A stretch of DNA of 12,823 bases, from positions 1 through 12,823 of the forward strand of contig QEXZ01000033.1 of assembly GCA_003160755.1 (NCBI GenBank), read 5' to 3'. The position numbers and the translations under genes were made by a program. This stretch comes from Methanomicrobiales archaeon (GTDB lineage Archaea; Halobacteriota; Syntropharchaeia; Alkanophagales; Methanospirareceae). This document shows positions 6,156 to 12,653 of this stretch, in pieces. Below the pieces are notes generated by a model that was not told the origin of the DNA, did not search any database, and saw only the letters and a program-made list of their open reading frames with translations. The number at the start of each line of letters is the position of its first letter. Positions within the stretch are counted from its first letter, which is position 1.

Positions 6156-6981
6156 AATGTAGTCTCCGCTGCCTTGGGTCAGTTAACGAAATCACCGATT
6201 TTATGTACCAGTCCACCCGTGTCTTTTCCCATATAAACTCGCCTCGAGCGCTTTCTGCCGCTTCCAAAACGAAATAAACACGGTCGCCTTTTATTTCTAT
6301 AGCTTCTCCTTCTTCATCCACTTTCATATCATGACCCACGCAAACGTTCTGGTCGCAGAAAAACTGGCATTTGCTATCGTAGAAATAGAAACATCTGAAT
6401 CTCGGCTTTGTCATACCCAGCGTCTTCCCTTTCCACGCATCGGTATGCATGAATTCCCCACTCTCGGATATCTTTTCCGCAATTGTTATCTGCTCCTCTT
6501 CATCCTCTATCGTTCGTAAATGCTCTATTCCATCGCTCTTTAACCGTATGCTATCCGGTCTTTTGTCCTCTTCAGGAAAGAAGTCATCTACTTCTGCTTC
6601 TATCACATCCCATCTGTTCAGGCTCATGCTTAGCTTTTCCGTGAAAGGATAGATTCTTTTCAGTTCCCAGTACGCATTCGCGGCAATCGCATGGTCCTTT
6701 TTGGAACTCAGAATAGTAAACCGCGCCTTATCAGGCAGGAGGTCCCTGAATTTACCTTCTTCAAACCAGTTCCTTAATGCCCAAACAGTTTTCTTGTCAC
6801 GCCCTTGTGCAGGCTTGAACCGCACCAGGCCGATATCACCCTGTAACTTCTGCACGTACACGTGATATGGTGCTTTCTGTTTCAGTTGGGTGGAGTTCTC
6901 TTTTATCTCGTTCCACGTGAGAGGTCTCGCTTTTTCTTCCAGTATCCGCTCCACCTCTCTTTTGAATTTATCGTAACCCAC
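6151..6981 (-). CDS. Hypothetical protein: winged-helix N-terminus, Cys4-His cluster
   Basis: I do not recognise this 276-residue protein. Residues 1-70 (KFKREVERILEE...LTWNEIKE...VYVQKLQGDIGLVRF) read like a winged helix with a basic recognition region. The middle, about 125-175, is strongly acidic. Near the C-terminus is a possible metal site, RCFYFYDSKCQFFCDQNVCVGH: C197, C205, C209, C214 and H217 (C-X7-C-X3-C-X4-C-X2-H). The end is a beta-rich stretch finishing in basic residues. The start is a GTG at 6981, supported by GGAGG eight bases upstream on the coding strand. It lies between a small unknown gene (78-base gap) and mre11 (about 80-base gap), all on the same strand; co-transcription is plausible but unproven. 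Confidence 0.75.
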   Translation of the reverse strand: MGYDKFKREVERILEEKARPLTWNEIKENSTQLKQKAPYHVYVQKLQGDIGLVRFKPAQGRDKKTVWALRNWFEEGKFRDLLPDKARFTILSSKKDHAIAANAYWELKRIYPFTEKLSMSLNRWDVIEAEVDDFFPEEDKRPDSIRLKSDGIEHLRTIEDEEEQITIAEKISESGEFMHTDAWKGKTLGMTKPRFRCFYFYDSKCQFFCDQNVCVGHDMKVDEEGEAIEIKGDRVYFVLEAAESARGEFIWEKTRVDWYIKSVISLTDPRQRRLHF

Positions 6982-7059
6982 AAGCTATCCCTCCACCCTC
7001 CTGACGTTACTGTTAATCGGATTTGAAAAGAAAAGAAGAAAAAAGAAAAGTTAAAACGT

Positions 7060-7455
7060 CTAACTTTTCCTCGCTCCCATTGTTATCGCCTCCTCCACCG
7101 AGGCCATATCTTTCATTATAAATTCCCGCTCCTTTTCACCCTCCGTGGAGTCAATCGAGTTCCTCAGAATTGGTGCATACTTCTTAAACCGGTCTATTTT
7201 CACCGTATAATCCGCTGTATCCTCAACCAAGTTGGTTACAAATCCTCGTTCCTCCAGCGACTTCACCATGTTATCCCGGTCGCCAACGCTGTCCACCTCA
7301 AACCGGTATTTATCCCGGTTGTAATAATCCGCAAACTCCATGAATATCTCCCGGTCACCGAAGAAATACTTGAAGCACCACAGACTGCCGATTCGGAAAA
7401 TATTGATTCGGTCCCCTTTCGCTTTCGTACCCACATCCGACGTTTGCTCGCTCAT
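7060..7455 (-). CDS. Hypothetical protein
   Basis: I do not recognise this soluble, charged protein of 131 residues. It has aromatic-rich strands (INIFRIGSLWCFKYFFGDREIFMEFADYYNRDKYRF), then a helix-strand unit (NMVKSLEERGFVTNLVEDTADYTVKI) and a helical C-terminus. The DRDNMVKSLEERGF portion suggests a small alpha/beta or winged domain, but no motif decides it. No membrane segment or signal peptide is seen. It is the first gene of the minus-strand run toward mre11. GGAG lies about 11 bases before the ATG, a TATA-like box is at 7537-7544, and a near-perfect palindrome lies between them. Confidence 0.65.
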   Translation of the reverse strand: MSEQTSDVGTKAKGDRINIFRIGSLWCFKYFFGDREIFMEFADYYNRDKYRFEVDSVGDRDNMVKSLEERGFVTNLVEDTADYTVKIDRFKKYAPILRNSIDSTEGEKEREFIMKDMASVEEAITMGARKS

Positions 7456-7500
7456 TTTTTTCTATTCTCCTTTTTTTTCTTATTCTATATTTTTCAATAA

Positions 7501-7528
7501 CTACCAATGTATGTATTATACATGGTAG
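7501..7528. promoter_or_regulatory. Palindrome at the predicted transcription start (operator candidate)
   Basis: CTACCAATGTAT (7501-7512), a 5-base centre, then ATACATGGTAG (7518-7528): an inverted repeat perfect except for one extra A. The minus-strand TATA-like box TATAAATA (7537-7544) would place the transcription start of the 7060-7455 gene within it. It could be a repressor operator or a leader hairpin. Confidence 0.5.
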
Positions 7529-7613
7529 AGTATATTATTTATACTTAAAGTTAGATGGATAGATAAGCGTTTTGATTTTTCATCGGTGATATTTTTTTTG
7601 CGCCCCTTTCTAG

Positions 7614-7798
7614 CCCGGGAGGGCACTGTCTAAAAATCCAGCGATTTATCACCGCGGAGAGCGCCGAGTACGCAGAGTTTTAAGACTCTTCCAATCATTA
7701 TTTAGGCTTTCTGGTGCCTTTACGTTCTCCGTGTGGCTCTGCGGTGAATTTTAAGGATATAGCAAACTCACTATATTAAATTAGCCAGTGCCCCCGGG
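7614..7798. mobile_element. Inverted-repeat element of about 185 bp (MITE-like), overlapping the HEPN gene end
   Basis: The ends are inverted copies: CCCGGGAGGGCACTGTCTAA at 7614-7633, and TTAGCCAGTGCC...GGG at 7781-7798, whose reverse complement is CCCGGGGGCACTGGCTAA. They differ by a 2-base indel and one substitution. Inside is a second, weaker inverted pair: CACCGCGGAGAG...ACGCAGAG (7650-7677) and the reverse complement of 7722-7750. A small hairpin, ATATAG/CTATAT, is at 7757-7776. There is no open reading frame of note, and I see no clear target-site duplication. The right end encodes the last residues and stop of the HEPN gene. Apart from this element and the promoter region at 7456-7560, the 325-bp stretch holds nothing I can support. 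Confidence 0.55.
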
Positions 7799-8185
7799 AG
7801 TAATTTTATTTAACACAAACTCTCTTATTTTGTTTGCTATTTCAAAAGCTTCTTTTGCTTCTTCTGAACTTGGCTCAAACCACTCTTCTGGGTAACGAAT
7901 CTCAATAGCGTAATCAGTGAGTTTATCTGCCTCTTCTTTCAATACAGAAATCTTTATATCTTTATTTTCACATTTTGTAACCAATTCACCAATTTCATGG
8001 GTCTTGGTAAAAGAGAGATTAAGAAAAGTTAAATATGCCTTTAAGTACTTTTCCGCAGCCTGTTGGCAATGAAAGCAAACAGTCTCTGTCACCTCATCTG
8101 GGAATGATAACTCATGCTTCGCACTACGTAAATCCTTTTCCGCTTTATCAATCCAACTGTTTATTAACTCTCCTTTTGTTTTCAT
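7781..8185 (-). CDS. HEPN domain protein (toxin of an MNT/HEPN pair)
   Basis: An all-helical protein of 134 residues. The core CFHCQQAAEKYLKAYL (37-52), the KTHEIGEL segment (61-68) and DYAIEIRYPEE (91-101) are typical of the COG2250/PF05168 HEPN proteins paired with minimal nucleotidyltransferases. In such pairs the HEPN protein is often an RNase toxin controlled by its MNT partner. The usual RX4-6H catalytic motif is not evident; the nearest are R20-X3-H24 and R97-Y-P. The start overlaps the MNT gene's end by 38 bases. The last residues, PGGTG and the stop, come from the terminal inverted repeat of the adjacent element, so the C-terminus may be altered. Base composition is visibly more AT-rich than in mre11 or the NAD kinase gene. 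Confidence 0.85.
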   Translation of the reverse strand: MKTKGELINSWIDKAEKDLRSAKHELSFPDEVTETVCFHCQQAAEKYLKAYLTFLNLSFTKTHEIGELVTKCENKDIKISVLKEEADKLTDYAIEIRYPEEWFEPSSEEAKEAFEIANKIREFVLNKITPGGTG

Positions 8186-8513
8186 ACAAAATCTTTCCTT
8201 TTTTCATTATATTTGTAATAAATGCTTCTTCTACTTCCCTCCAGTCCTCAATTTCTTCTGGAGTATAAACAATAATGTCCTTTGGCACATCGGTAATTCC
8301 CCACAGATATTTTCTAATTTCTCTTGCCCTCTTGTACCTTGGTAGATTGCTACTTCTCACAACTAATAAGTCCAAATCACTATCTTCCGTAGGATTGCCA
8401 TAGGCGTAAGAGCCAAAAAGAACGATTTTATCGGGTTTATATCTATTTACTATTCTCTTGAGAATTTTCTCTATTTGTTTTTGTGTGAGCATTTGTTCAC
8501 TTGATATAAGCAT
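8148..8513 (-). CDS. Minimal nucleotidyltransferase (MNT, antitoxin of an MNT/HEPN pair)
   Basis: A 121-residue pol-beta-fold nucleotidyltransferase. The signature GSYAYGNPTEDSDLD fits GSX10DXD, with G34, S35, D46 and D48 as nucleotide- and metal-binding residues, followed by the strand LLVV. Such proteins pair with HEPN toxins and in studied cases neutralise them by adding AMP to the toxin. It is upstream of and overlaps the HEPN gene, the usual order for this pair. ATG 8513 is used here; an in-frame ATG seven codons later is possible. An AT-rich TATA-like stretch lies about 20-28 bases upstream, so the transcript may be nearly leaderless. Confidence 0.88.
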   Translation of the reverse strand: MLISSEQMLTQKQIEKILKRIVNRYKPDKIVLFGSYAYGNPTEDSDLDLLVVRSSNLPRYKRAREIRKYLWGITDVPKDIIVYTPEEIEDWREVEEAFITNIMKKGKILYENKRRVNKQLD

Positions 8514-8603
8514 TCATTTTATTTTAGTATTAAAATATTGGTAATCCTAAAGGTTTCTCTTTTCGCAGCTCCCCCCATTTATGATACAGGCATCTTGTTT
8601 CCC

Positions 8604-8963
8604 TCAATCAATACTTTTGCTTGCAAAGCGAACAGTTGATTCCGTTACGACAACAAAGTTGTCAGTAAGCCGGTCAGCGTACAGACCGAACAGGCGTTGC
8701 AGTACCGCTATCTTGTTATCCGCTCGTTCGTCTTCCAGACGTAGAAGGATCACACCCCTATGTAGTTTCTTTCCTCGATAGATGAGTTCTCCAAAGTCCT
8801 TATCATTCGTAATCAGGATACGGTTCTCCGCATATGCTCTTTGGAGTATGCTGTCATCGTCTGCTCCCCGGGATTGCTCGTACACCGAAAACACGTCATG
8901 ACGCCATTGACGTAGCCATCGAGCAACTGCAGGACCGGTACATTCATCTACAAGGAACCGCAT
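8604..8963 (-). CDS. DUF5615 PIN-like protein (putative toxin)
   Basis: A 119-residue protein of the DUF5615 (PF18480) PIN-like group, putative RNases. It opens with MRFLVDECTG, where D6 and E7 are the usual first acidic pair. ADDDSIL follows (D35-D37), then ILITNDKDFGEL with D54 and D56, the PIN-type metal-binding block, and later the strand GVILLRL. Length is normal. It starts immediately after the DUF433 stop codon with no gap, so translation is probably coupled. The two form a VapBC-like toxin-antitoxin pair by context. Activity is inferred from family and residues. Confidence 0.88.
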   Translation of the reverse strand: MRFLVDECTGPAVARWLRQWRHDVFSVYEQSRGADDDSILQRAYAENRILITNDKDFGELIYRGKKLHRGVILLRLEDERADNKIAVLQRLFGLYADRLTDNFVVVTESTVRFASKSID

Positions 8964-9212
8964 CTAAACCGCCTCTACCTGCAAGGGCATAAAGGTGGTG
9001 CTTTCAAGAGATTCTGTGGCAAATAGTAAGCAAGCAAGAATATCTTCTCTGGTCAACCCTTCATACTCTTTGAGGATTTCTTCTATGTTTGCACCATGAG
9101 CTAAAAGACCAAGAATGTACTGCACAGTAAGTCGTGTCCCTCTGATAACCGGTTTCCCAACCATAACCTTGGGGTTTAGCGTGATGCGTTCAAGTAATTG
9201 ACTATATCCCAT
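8964..9212 (-). CDS. DUF433 protein (putative antitoxin)
   Basis: An 82-residue DUF433 (PF04255, VapB-like) protein. The signature ITLNPKVMVGKPVIRGTRLTVQYILGLLAHG (residues 10-40), followed by EEILKEYEGLTREDILACLLFA, is nearly a family consensus. It is a helical DNA-binding antitoxin and likely autoregulates the pair. GGTG 10 bases before the ATG and a TATA box at 9251-9259 support the start. It is paired with the DUF5615 gene directly downstream. Confidence 0.92.
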   Translation of the reverse strand: MGYSQLLERITLNPKVMVGKPVIRGTRLTVQYILGLLAHGANIEEILKEYEGLTREDILACLLFATESLESTTFMPLQVEAV

Positions 9213-9219
9213 TTTTCTT

Positions 9220-9260
9220 CACCTTTAATATATTATATCGCCCCATTATATTATATAAAT
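9220..9260 (-). promoter_or_regulatory. Promoter of the DUF433/DUF5615 pair
   Basis: On the minus strand, TTTATATAA (9251-9259) is a good archaeal TATA box, placing transcription start near 9230. The ribosome-binding site GGTG follows at 9220-9223. It sits in the 57-bp gap behind the NAD kinase stop codon, so the pair appears to have its own promoter. Confidence 0.5.
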
Positions 9261-9269
9261 CTCCCCCTC

Positions 9270-10406
9270 TCACCCTCTCCTCACCTCTTTCCTCTGTGCC
9301 ATCCGATAGCCGCATACGACACTCACATACCCGCTCAACTGCTTATCTAACTCCTCACTGCCCGTATCAACGAGAAGAAACGGCGTTTCACTCAACTTAT
9401 GCGGCGTTGCGAGCACAATCACGTTCTCTACACCGACCTTTTCTATCACCTTCGCACTCAACTGCTGATTCCCCCTGCCAAATACAAAGCCCTGCGCACC
9501 AATAGGACTCACCAATAGTTTTACCGGAAAAATTCCTTTCTTTTCCTTTTCGTTTTCATTTTCCTTCTTCAGCAATCGCAGCAATTCACGCTCGTTTAAA
9601 TCCTTACCCACTAACTCCCTGTTCTTCACTGCATCTACGCCAAGCAGCGTCTTCTCTTCGCCCAGACCCAGCAATTCGGCAATTTTTTGTGTGGTCGTCC
9701 CAGCACCGAGTATGTAAAGCGAACCGTCAGCCATGAATTCACATGCGAACCTCGCAATCTCCTCCTTTGCTTTTTCTTCACTCACACTTTGAAACAGGCT
9801 CTTACCCTGCTGAACCAGAACGGGCTCGTAAGGCGTTTGCGCATATCCAAACACCTTCATTCGCAGCTCGTTTCGCCTGTATGCGTCTTCATCGGTATCC
9901 ATTACCTCCGCGTCTCGCAGTTCCGCTTTTCCCGCGGCAAAATGCTCGACTATTTTCGCCGCTCCCCCTGGACTTATCGCAAATACCGCCGAGTGCATCT
10001 TCACACCCGCAGGAATTCCTATCACTGGAATGTCTTTTCCAACTATGCTGTACACGTCCCTTGCCGTTCCGTCGCCACCGCAGAATAGGAGCAGGTCAAC
10101 TCCTGCTTCCAGAAACGTCTTGCATGCGTTCTTTGTATCTTCACTCGTGCTGTTTCCCTCGAACGAATACACCACTTCGTATCTCTGCGATTGGTTTATC
10201 ATCGTGTTTTCGCCCATATCTGCTGAGCACGTGAGGATAACCGAGGAAGTGTCGAGTTCCAGCTCTTGCATGCATTTCTTCGCCCTTTCGCATGCCACTG
10301 GCTTTGCACCTCGCTTCAATGCTTCTTCTACCAGTCCATCCGTTCCTTTTAGTCCTACTGAGCCGCCCAAGCCCGCTATCGGGTTGATGAGGAAACCTAT
10401 TTTCAT
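9270..10406 (-). CDS. ATP-NAD kinase family protein (COG3199)
   Basis: A 378-residue cytosolic protein of the COG3199 branch of the NAD kinase superfamily, predicted to phosphorylate NAD or a related small molecule. The N-terminus MKIGFLINPIAGLGGSVGLKGTDG (1-24) is this branch's hallmark. The superfamily's GGDGTARDV motif is at 110-118, and IPVIGIPAGVKMHSAVFA follows at about 126-143. The sequence from about 230 (LYILGAGTTTQKIAELLG) is also typical. A low-complexity charged insert (KKENENEKEKKG) lies near residue 285. True substrate specificity for this branch is not certain. The start lies 3 bases after the YgiT-type antitoxin's stop codon, with no strong ribosome-binding site, suggesting coupled translation with the toxin-antitoxin pair upstream. 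Confidence 0.88.
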   Translation of the reverse strand: MKIGFLINPIAGLGGSVGLKGTDGLVEEALKRGAKPVACERAKKCMQELELDTSSVILTCSADMGENTMINQSQRYEVVYSFEGNSTSEDTKNACKTFLEAGVDLLLFCGGDGTARDVYSIVGKDIPVIGIPAGVKMHSAVFAISPGGAAKIVEHFAAGKAELRDAEVMDTDEDAYRRNELRMKVFGYAQTPYEPVLVQQGKSLFQSVSEEKAKEEIARFACEFMADGSLYILGAGTTTQKIAELLGLGEEKTLLGVDAVKNRELVGKDLNERELLRLLKKENENEKEKKGIFPVKLLVSPIGAQGFVFGRGNQQLSAKVIEKVGVENVIVLATPHKLSETPFLLVDTGSEELDKQLSGYVSVVCGYRMAQRKEVRRG

Positions 10407-10409
10407 GTT

Positions 10410-10667
10410 TCACGCTTTAATCGCTTTTTTATACAGATAGGTTTGTCCAGCGGGTATGCATAATTCATCTAATTTAATTGTTTTTTTCAGTTCTTTCCTC
10501 ATTTCTTGCAACTTTTCTACGGTTTTCGGTGTGTAGTAAGCCTCACCACATTGTTGACAAACTTCTGCGTCAACCGGGACGATTACTACATTGTTCTCAA
10601 CCCGCATTACCTTCTCAACTTTCTGTGGTTTGACCACTCCACCACAAAGAGCGCATTTTGTCAACAT
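10410..10667 (-). CDS. YgiT-type zinc-finger protein (MqsA-like N-terminus, putative antitoxin)
   Basis: An 85-residue protein with a CALCGG (C5, C8) and CQQCGEAYY (C37, C40) zinc site, as in YgiT/MqsA N-terminal domains. A helix and the short LCIPAGQTYLYKK tail follow. It lacks the DNA-binding HTH of full MqsA, which is common for the short form paired with DUF4258 toxins. It lies 2 bases behind the DUF4258 gene. GGTGA, within the end of that gene, is a plausible ribosome-binding site. Antitoxin role is inferred from pairing. Confidence 0.88.
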   Translation of the reverse strand: MLTKCALCGGVVKPQKVEKVMRVENNVVIVPVDAEVCQQCGEAYYTPKTVEKLQEMRKELKKTIKLDELCIPAGQTYLYKKAIKA

Positions 10668-10669
10668 CT

Positions 10670-10999
10670 TTATCCCTTCACCTTCTTCCTTTTCTTATAA
10701 TTAATCCATTTATCCGCATCAGGTATATAAACTGTTATTAGCACCATTATTTTATCCTCTTCGGAATATGCACAAACTGCATGTATATGCTTTCCTTCGT
10801 GTCTTCCATAAACCAAGCAACTTGGAAAAGGTTTATCATCAGCGTAAGATTCAATAACCACCCCTTTTGATATTGTCTCCTTAACTTCGTTATATGTACG
10901 CTTATCCTTTGCCATTTCTTCATCTGCATGATCTGTGATTCTTACTCTTCCTTCTTTAACTGCCTTCTTGATTGCGGAAAGTAAAATAGATTTTTGCAT
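10670..10999 (-). CDS. DUF4258 protein (putative toxin)
   Basis: A 109-residue protein. The pattern ITDHADEEM (H24) near the N-terminus, then VYGRHEGKHIHAVCAY (H67, H71, H73) and LITVYIPDADKWI (88-99), is the DUF4258 family, which is widely paired with YgiT-type zinc-finger proteins as a toxin-antitoxin system with a RelE-like fold predicted. GAGGT five bases before the ATG supports the start. It is first in an apparent operon with the zinc-finger gene and then the NAD kinase gene. It is AT-rich compared with the NAD kinase gene, suggesting a different history. Confidence 0.88.
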   Translation of the reverse strand: MQKSILLSAIKKAVKEGRVRITDHADEEMAKDKRTYNEVKETISKGVVIESYADDKPFPSCLVYGRHEGKHIHAVCAYSEEDKIMVLITVYIPDADKWINYKKRKKVKG

Positions 11000-11057
11000 A
11001 TAGACCTCAGATCACGCACACTTATGTATATCCTCTCCCGACAGTGCATCAAAACAT

Positions 11058-11100
11058 AAAAAAGAGGGGGGAGGTGCTAAAATGCACACTTTAGTCCCCC
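11058..11100 (-). terminator. Hairpin plus T-run terminator behind trpB2
   Basis: On the minus strand: GGGGG-(A)-CTAAA, loop, TTTAG, a short bulge, CCCCCC (11066-11100), followed by CTCTTTTTT (T-run at 11058-11063). It lies 27 bases past the TrpB2 stop codon. It resembles an intrinsic terminator and separates trpB2 from the DUF4258 operon. Confidence 0.6.
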
Positions 11101-11126
11101 TATTTATCTTCTTACGATTGCCCTAC

Positions 11127-12491
11127 CTACTCCGCCTGCGGCAGATTAGCCAATGCCTGCTTCACCAACTCCGCGGGATACTCGTAATCCACGAGTTTCC
11201 CACTCAAGAAAGCGTCGTATGCACCCAGGTCAAAATGCCCGTGGCCTGAATTATTGAAGTATATCACCTCTTCTTTACCTTCTTCCTTGCATCGCAACGC
11301 CTCGTCTATCACTGCTCTCACTTCGTGTGCCGATTCTGGTGCTATTATATGCCCTTCCGTCTCGGCGAACAATTTCGCAGCCTTGAATATCTCGGTCTGG
11401 TGATACGCCACTGCATCTATCCAGCCGTCCTTCACCAGCTTGCAGAGCAGCGGTGCATCGCCGTGGTATCTCAGCCCGCCTGCGTGAATTGGTGGCGGGA
11501 CGAACGTATGCCCCAACGTGAACATCTTCAACAGAGGCGTCATCCCTGCACAGTCGCCAAAATCGTATAGATACAGCCCCTTCGTCAGCGTTGGACATGC
11601 CATCGGCTCACAAGCAACGATTTTTAAGTCTGGCTTTTTACCTGTTAGCTTATCGCCTGCGAACGGAAAAGTAGCCCCACTGAAGTTACTGCCGCCGCCT
11701 ACGTTTCCGAAAATCACATCGGGATATTCGTCTATCTGCTCAAACGCCTTCTTTGCCTCCAGACCTACTACAGTCTGATGCAATATAACGTGATTCAGAA
11801 CTGAACCCAGTGCGTAGTTCGTATTGTCATGCGTGGCTGCATCCTCTACCGCTTCTGAGATTGAAATACCCAGACTACCCGTAGTATCCGGGTCCTTCTC
11901 CAGATATTGACGTCCATATTCCGTGTTCTTGCTCGGGCTTCGGAATACTTCGCCGTCCCACGTTTCCATCATTACCCTTCGGTATGGTTTCTGGTCGTAA
12001 CTCGCAGCAACCATGTAAATCGTGGATTTCAACCCGAACAGCATGGTACCAAAAGCGAGTGCAGAACCCCACTGACCCGCCCCGGTTTCCGTTGCTATCC
12101 TCTCAACGCCTTCTTTCATGTTGTAATATGCCTGTGCAACCGCGGTGTTTGGCTTATGACTCCCCGGCGGGCTAACTCCTTCCCATTTGTAATAAATCCT
12201 CGCTGGCGTCTTTAGTTTCTCCTCTAATCGCTTCGCTCTGTACAACGGCGTGGGTCGCCAGAGCCGGTAAATCTCTCGAACTTCCTCCGGTATAGGAATC
12301 CACCGCTCCGTGCTCACTTCCTGTTTTATCAGCCCCATGGGGAAAATAGCCGCTAAATCATCGGGTGTTATTGGCTCTCTCGTCGCTGGATTTAGCACCG
12401 GGTCCAGCGGAGAAGGCATGTCCGCCTGTATATTGTACCACTCCTTTGGGATTTCTTCCTCATCGAGGAATATCTTCTCTTTCGCGTTCAT
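11127..12491 (-). CDS. trpB2: TrpB2-type tryptophan synthase beta chain
   Basis: A 454-residue PLP enzyme of the TrpB2 branch, which condenses indole and serine to tryptophan. The start is ATG 12491 with GAGGT upstream. The RPTPL motif (79-83), the PLP lysine in GSHKPNTA (K113), the catalytic loop ETGAGQWGSA (135-144) and the phosphate-binding GGGSNF (265-270) are visible, with NNSGHGHFDLGAYD near the C-terminus. The extended N-terminus (EIPKEWYNIQAD) and length fit TrpB2 rather than TrpB1. No trpA or other trp genes are in the window; TrpB2 is often an orphan, used for indole salvage or in other serine-dependent roles. Confidence 0.93.
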   Translation of the reverse strand: MNAKEKIFLDEEEIPKEWYNIQADMPSPLDPVLNPATREPITPDDLAAIFPMGLIKQEVSTERWIPIPEEVREIYRLWRPTPLYRAKRLEEKLKTPARIYYKWEGVSPPGSHKPNTAVAQAYYNMKEGVERIATETGAGQWGSALAFGTMLFGLKSTIYMVAASYDQKPYRRVMMETWDGEVFRSPSKNTEYGRQYLEKDPDTTGSLGISISEAVEDAATHDNTNYALGSVLNHVILHQTVVGLEAKKAFEQIDEYPDVIFGNVGGGSNFSGATFPFAGDKLTGKKPDLKIVACEPMACPTLTKGLYLYDFGDCAGMTPLLKMFTLGHTFVPPPIHAGGLRYHGDAPLLCKLVKDGWIDAVAYHQTEIFKAAKLFAETEGHIIAPESAHEVRAVIDEALRCKEEGKEEVIYFNNSGHGHFDLGAYDAFLSGKLVDYEYPAELVKQALANLPQAE

Positions 12492-12512
12492 TTTATCCCT
12501 TTTACCTCATTA

Positions 12513-12550
12513 CATACGCATAAAGGATCACAACCGTATAAATATATTCG
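12513..12550 (-). promoter_or_regulatory. TATA region of trpB2
   Basis: On the minus strand, AATATATTTATAC (12536-12548) is a clear archaeal TATA-like box. It predicts transcription start near 12516 and a leader of about 25 bases containing GAGGT. Confidence 0.5.
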
Positions 12551-12595
12551 TTATACACAAGGCATACGAAAAGTATTAACCACAAGATTACACAT

Positions 12596-12635
12596 CGTGG
12601 GCTCTGCCCACGTCCCGAAAACCCTGAAAGGTTTT
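12596..12635. repeat. Two-hairpin intergenic element, copy 2
   Basis: CGTGGGC-TCT-GCCCACG (12596-12612), a 5-base spacer, then AAAACC-CTGAAA-GGTTTT (12618-12635). Flanking units CCACAAGATTACACA (12580-12594) and CACGAGATT (12640-12648) are of the CACAGATT repeat type, as at copy 1 (4837-4877, opposite orientation). It lies between pus10 and trpB2. Confidence 0.7.
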
Positions 12636-12653
12636 ATTTCACGAGATTATTTA

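Noticed and set aside
9296..10440. Several plus-strand open frames opposite the NAD kinase gene
   Set aside because: They are antisense shadows of a gene with strong family motifs, without ribosome-binding sites or recognisable domains.
11275..12215. Open frames on both strands within trpB2
   Set aside because: All overlap the conserved TrpB2 coding frame; their translations have no recognisable domain.
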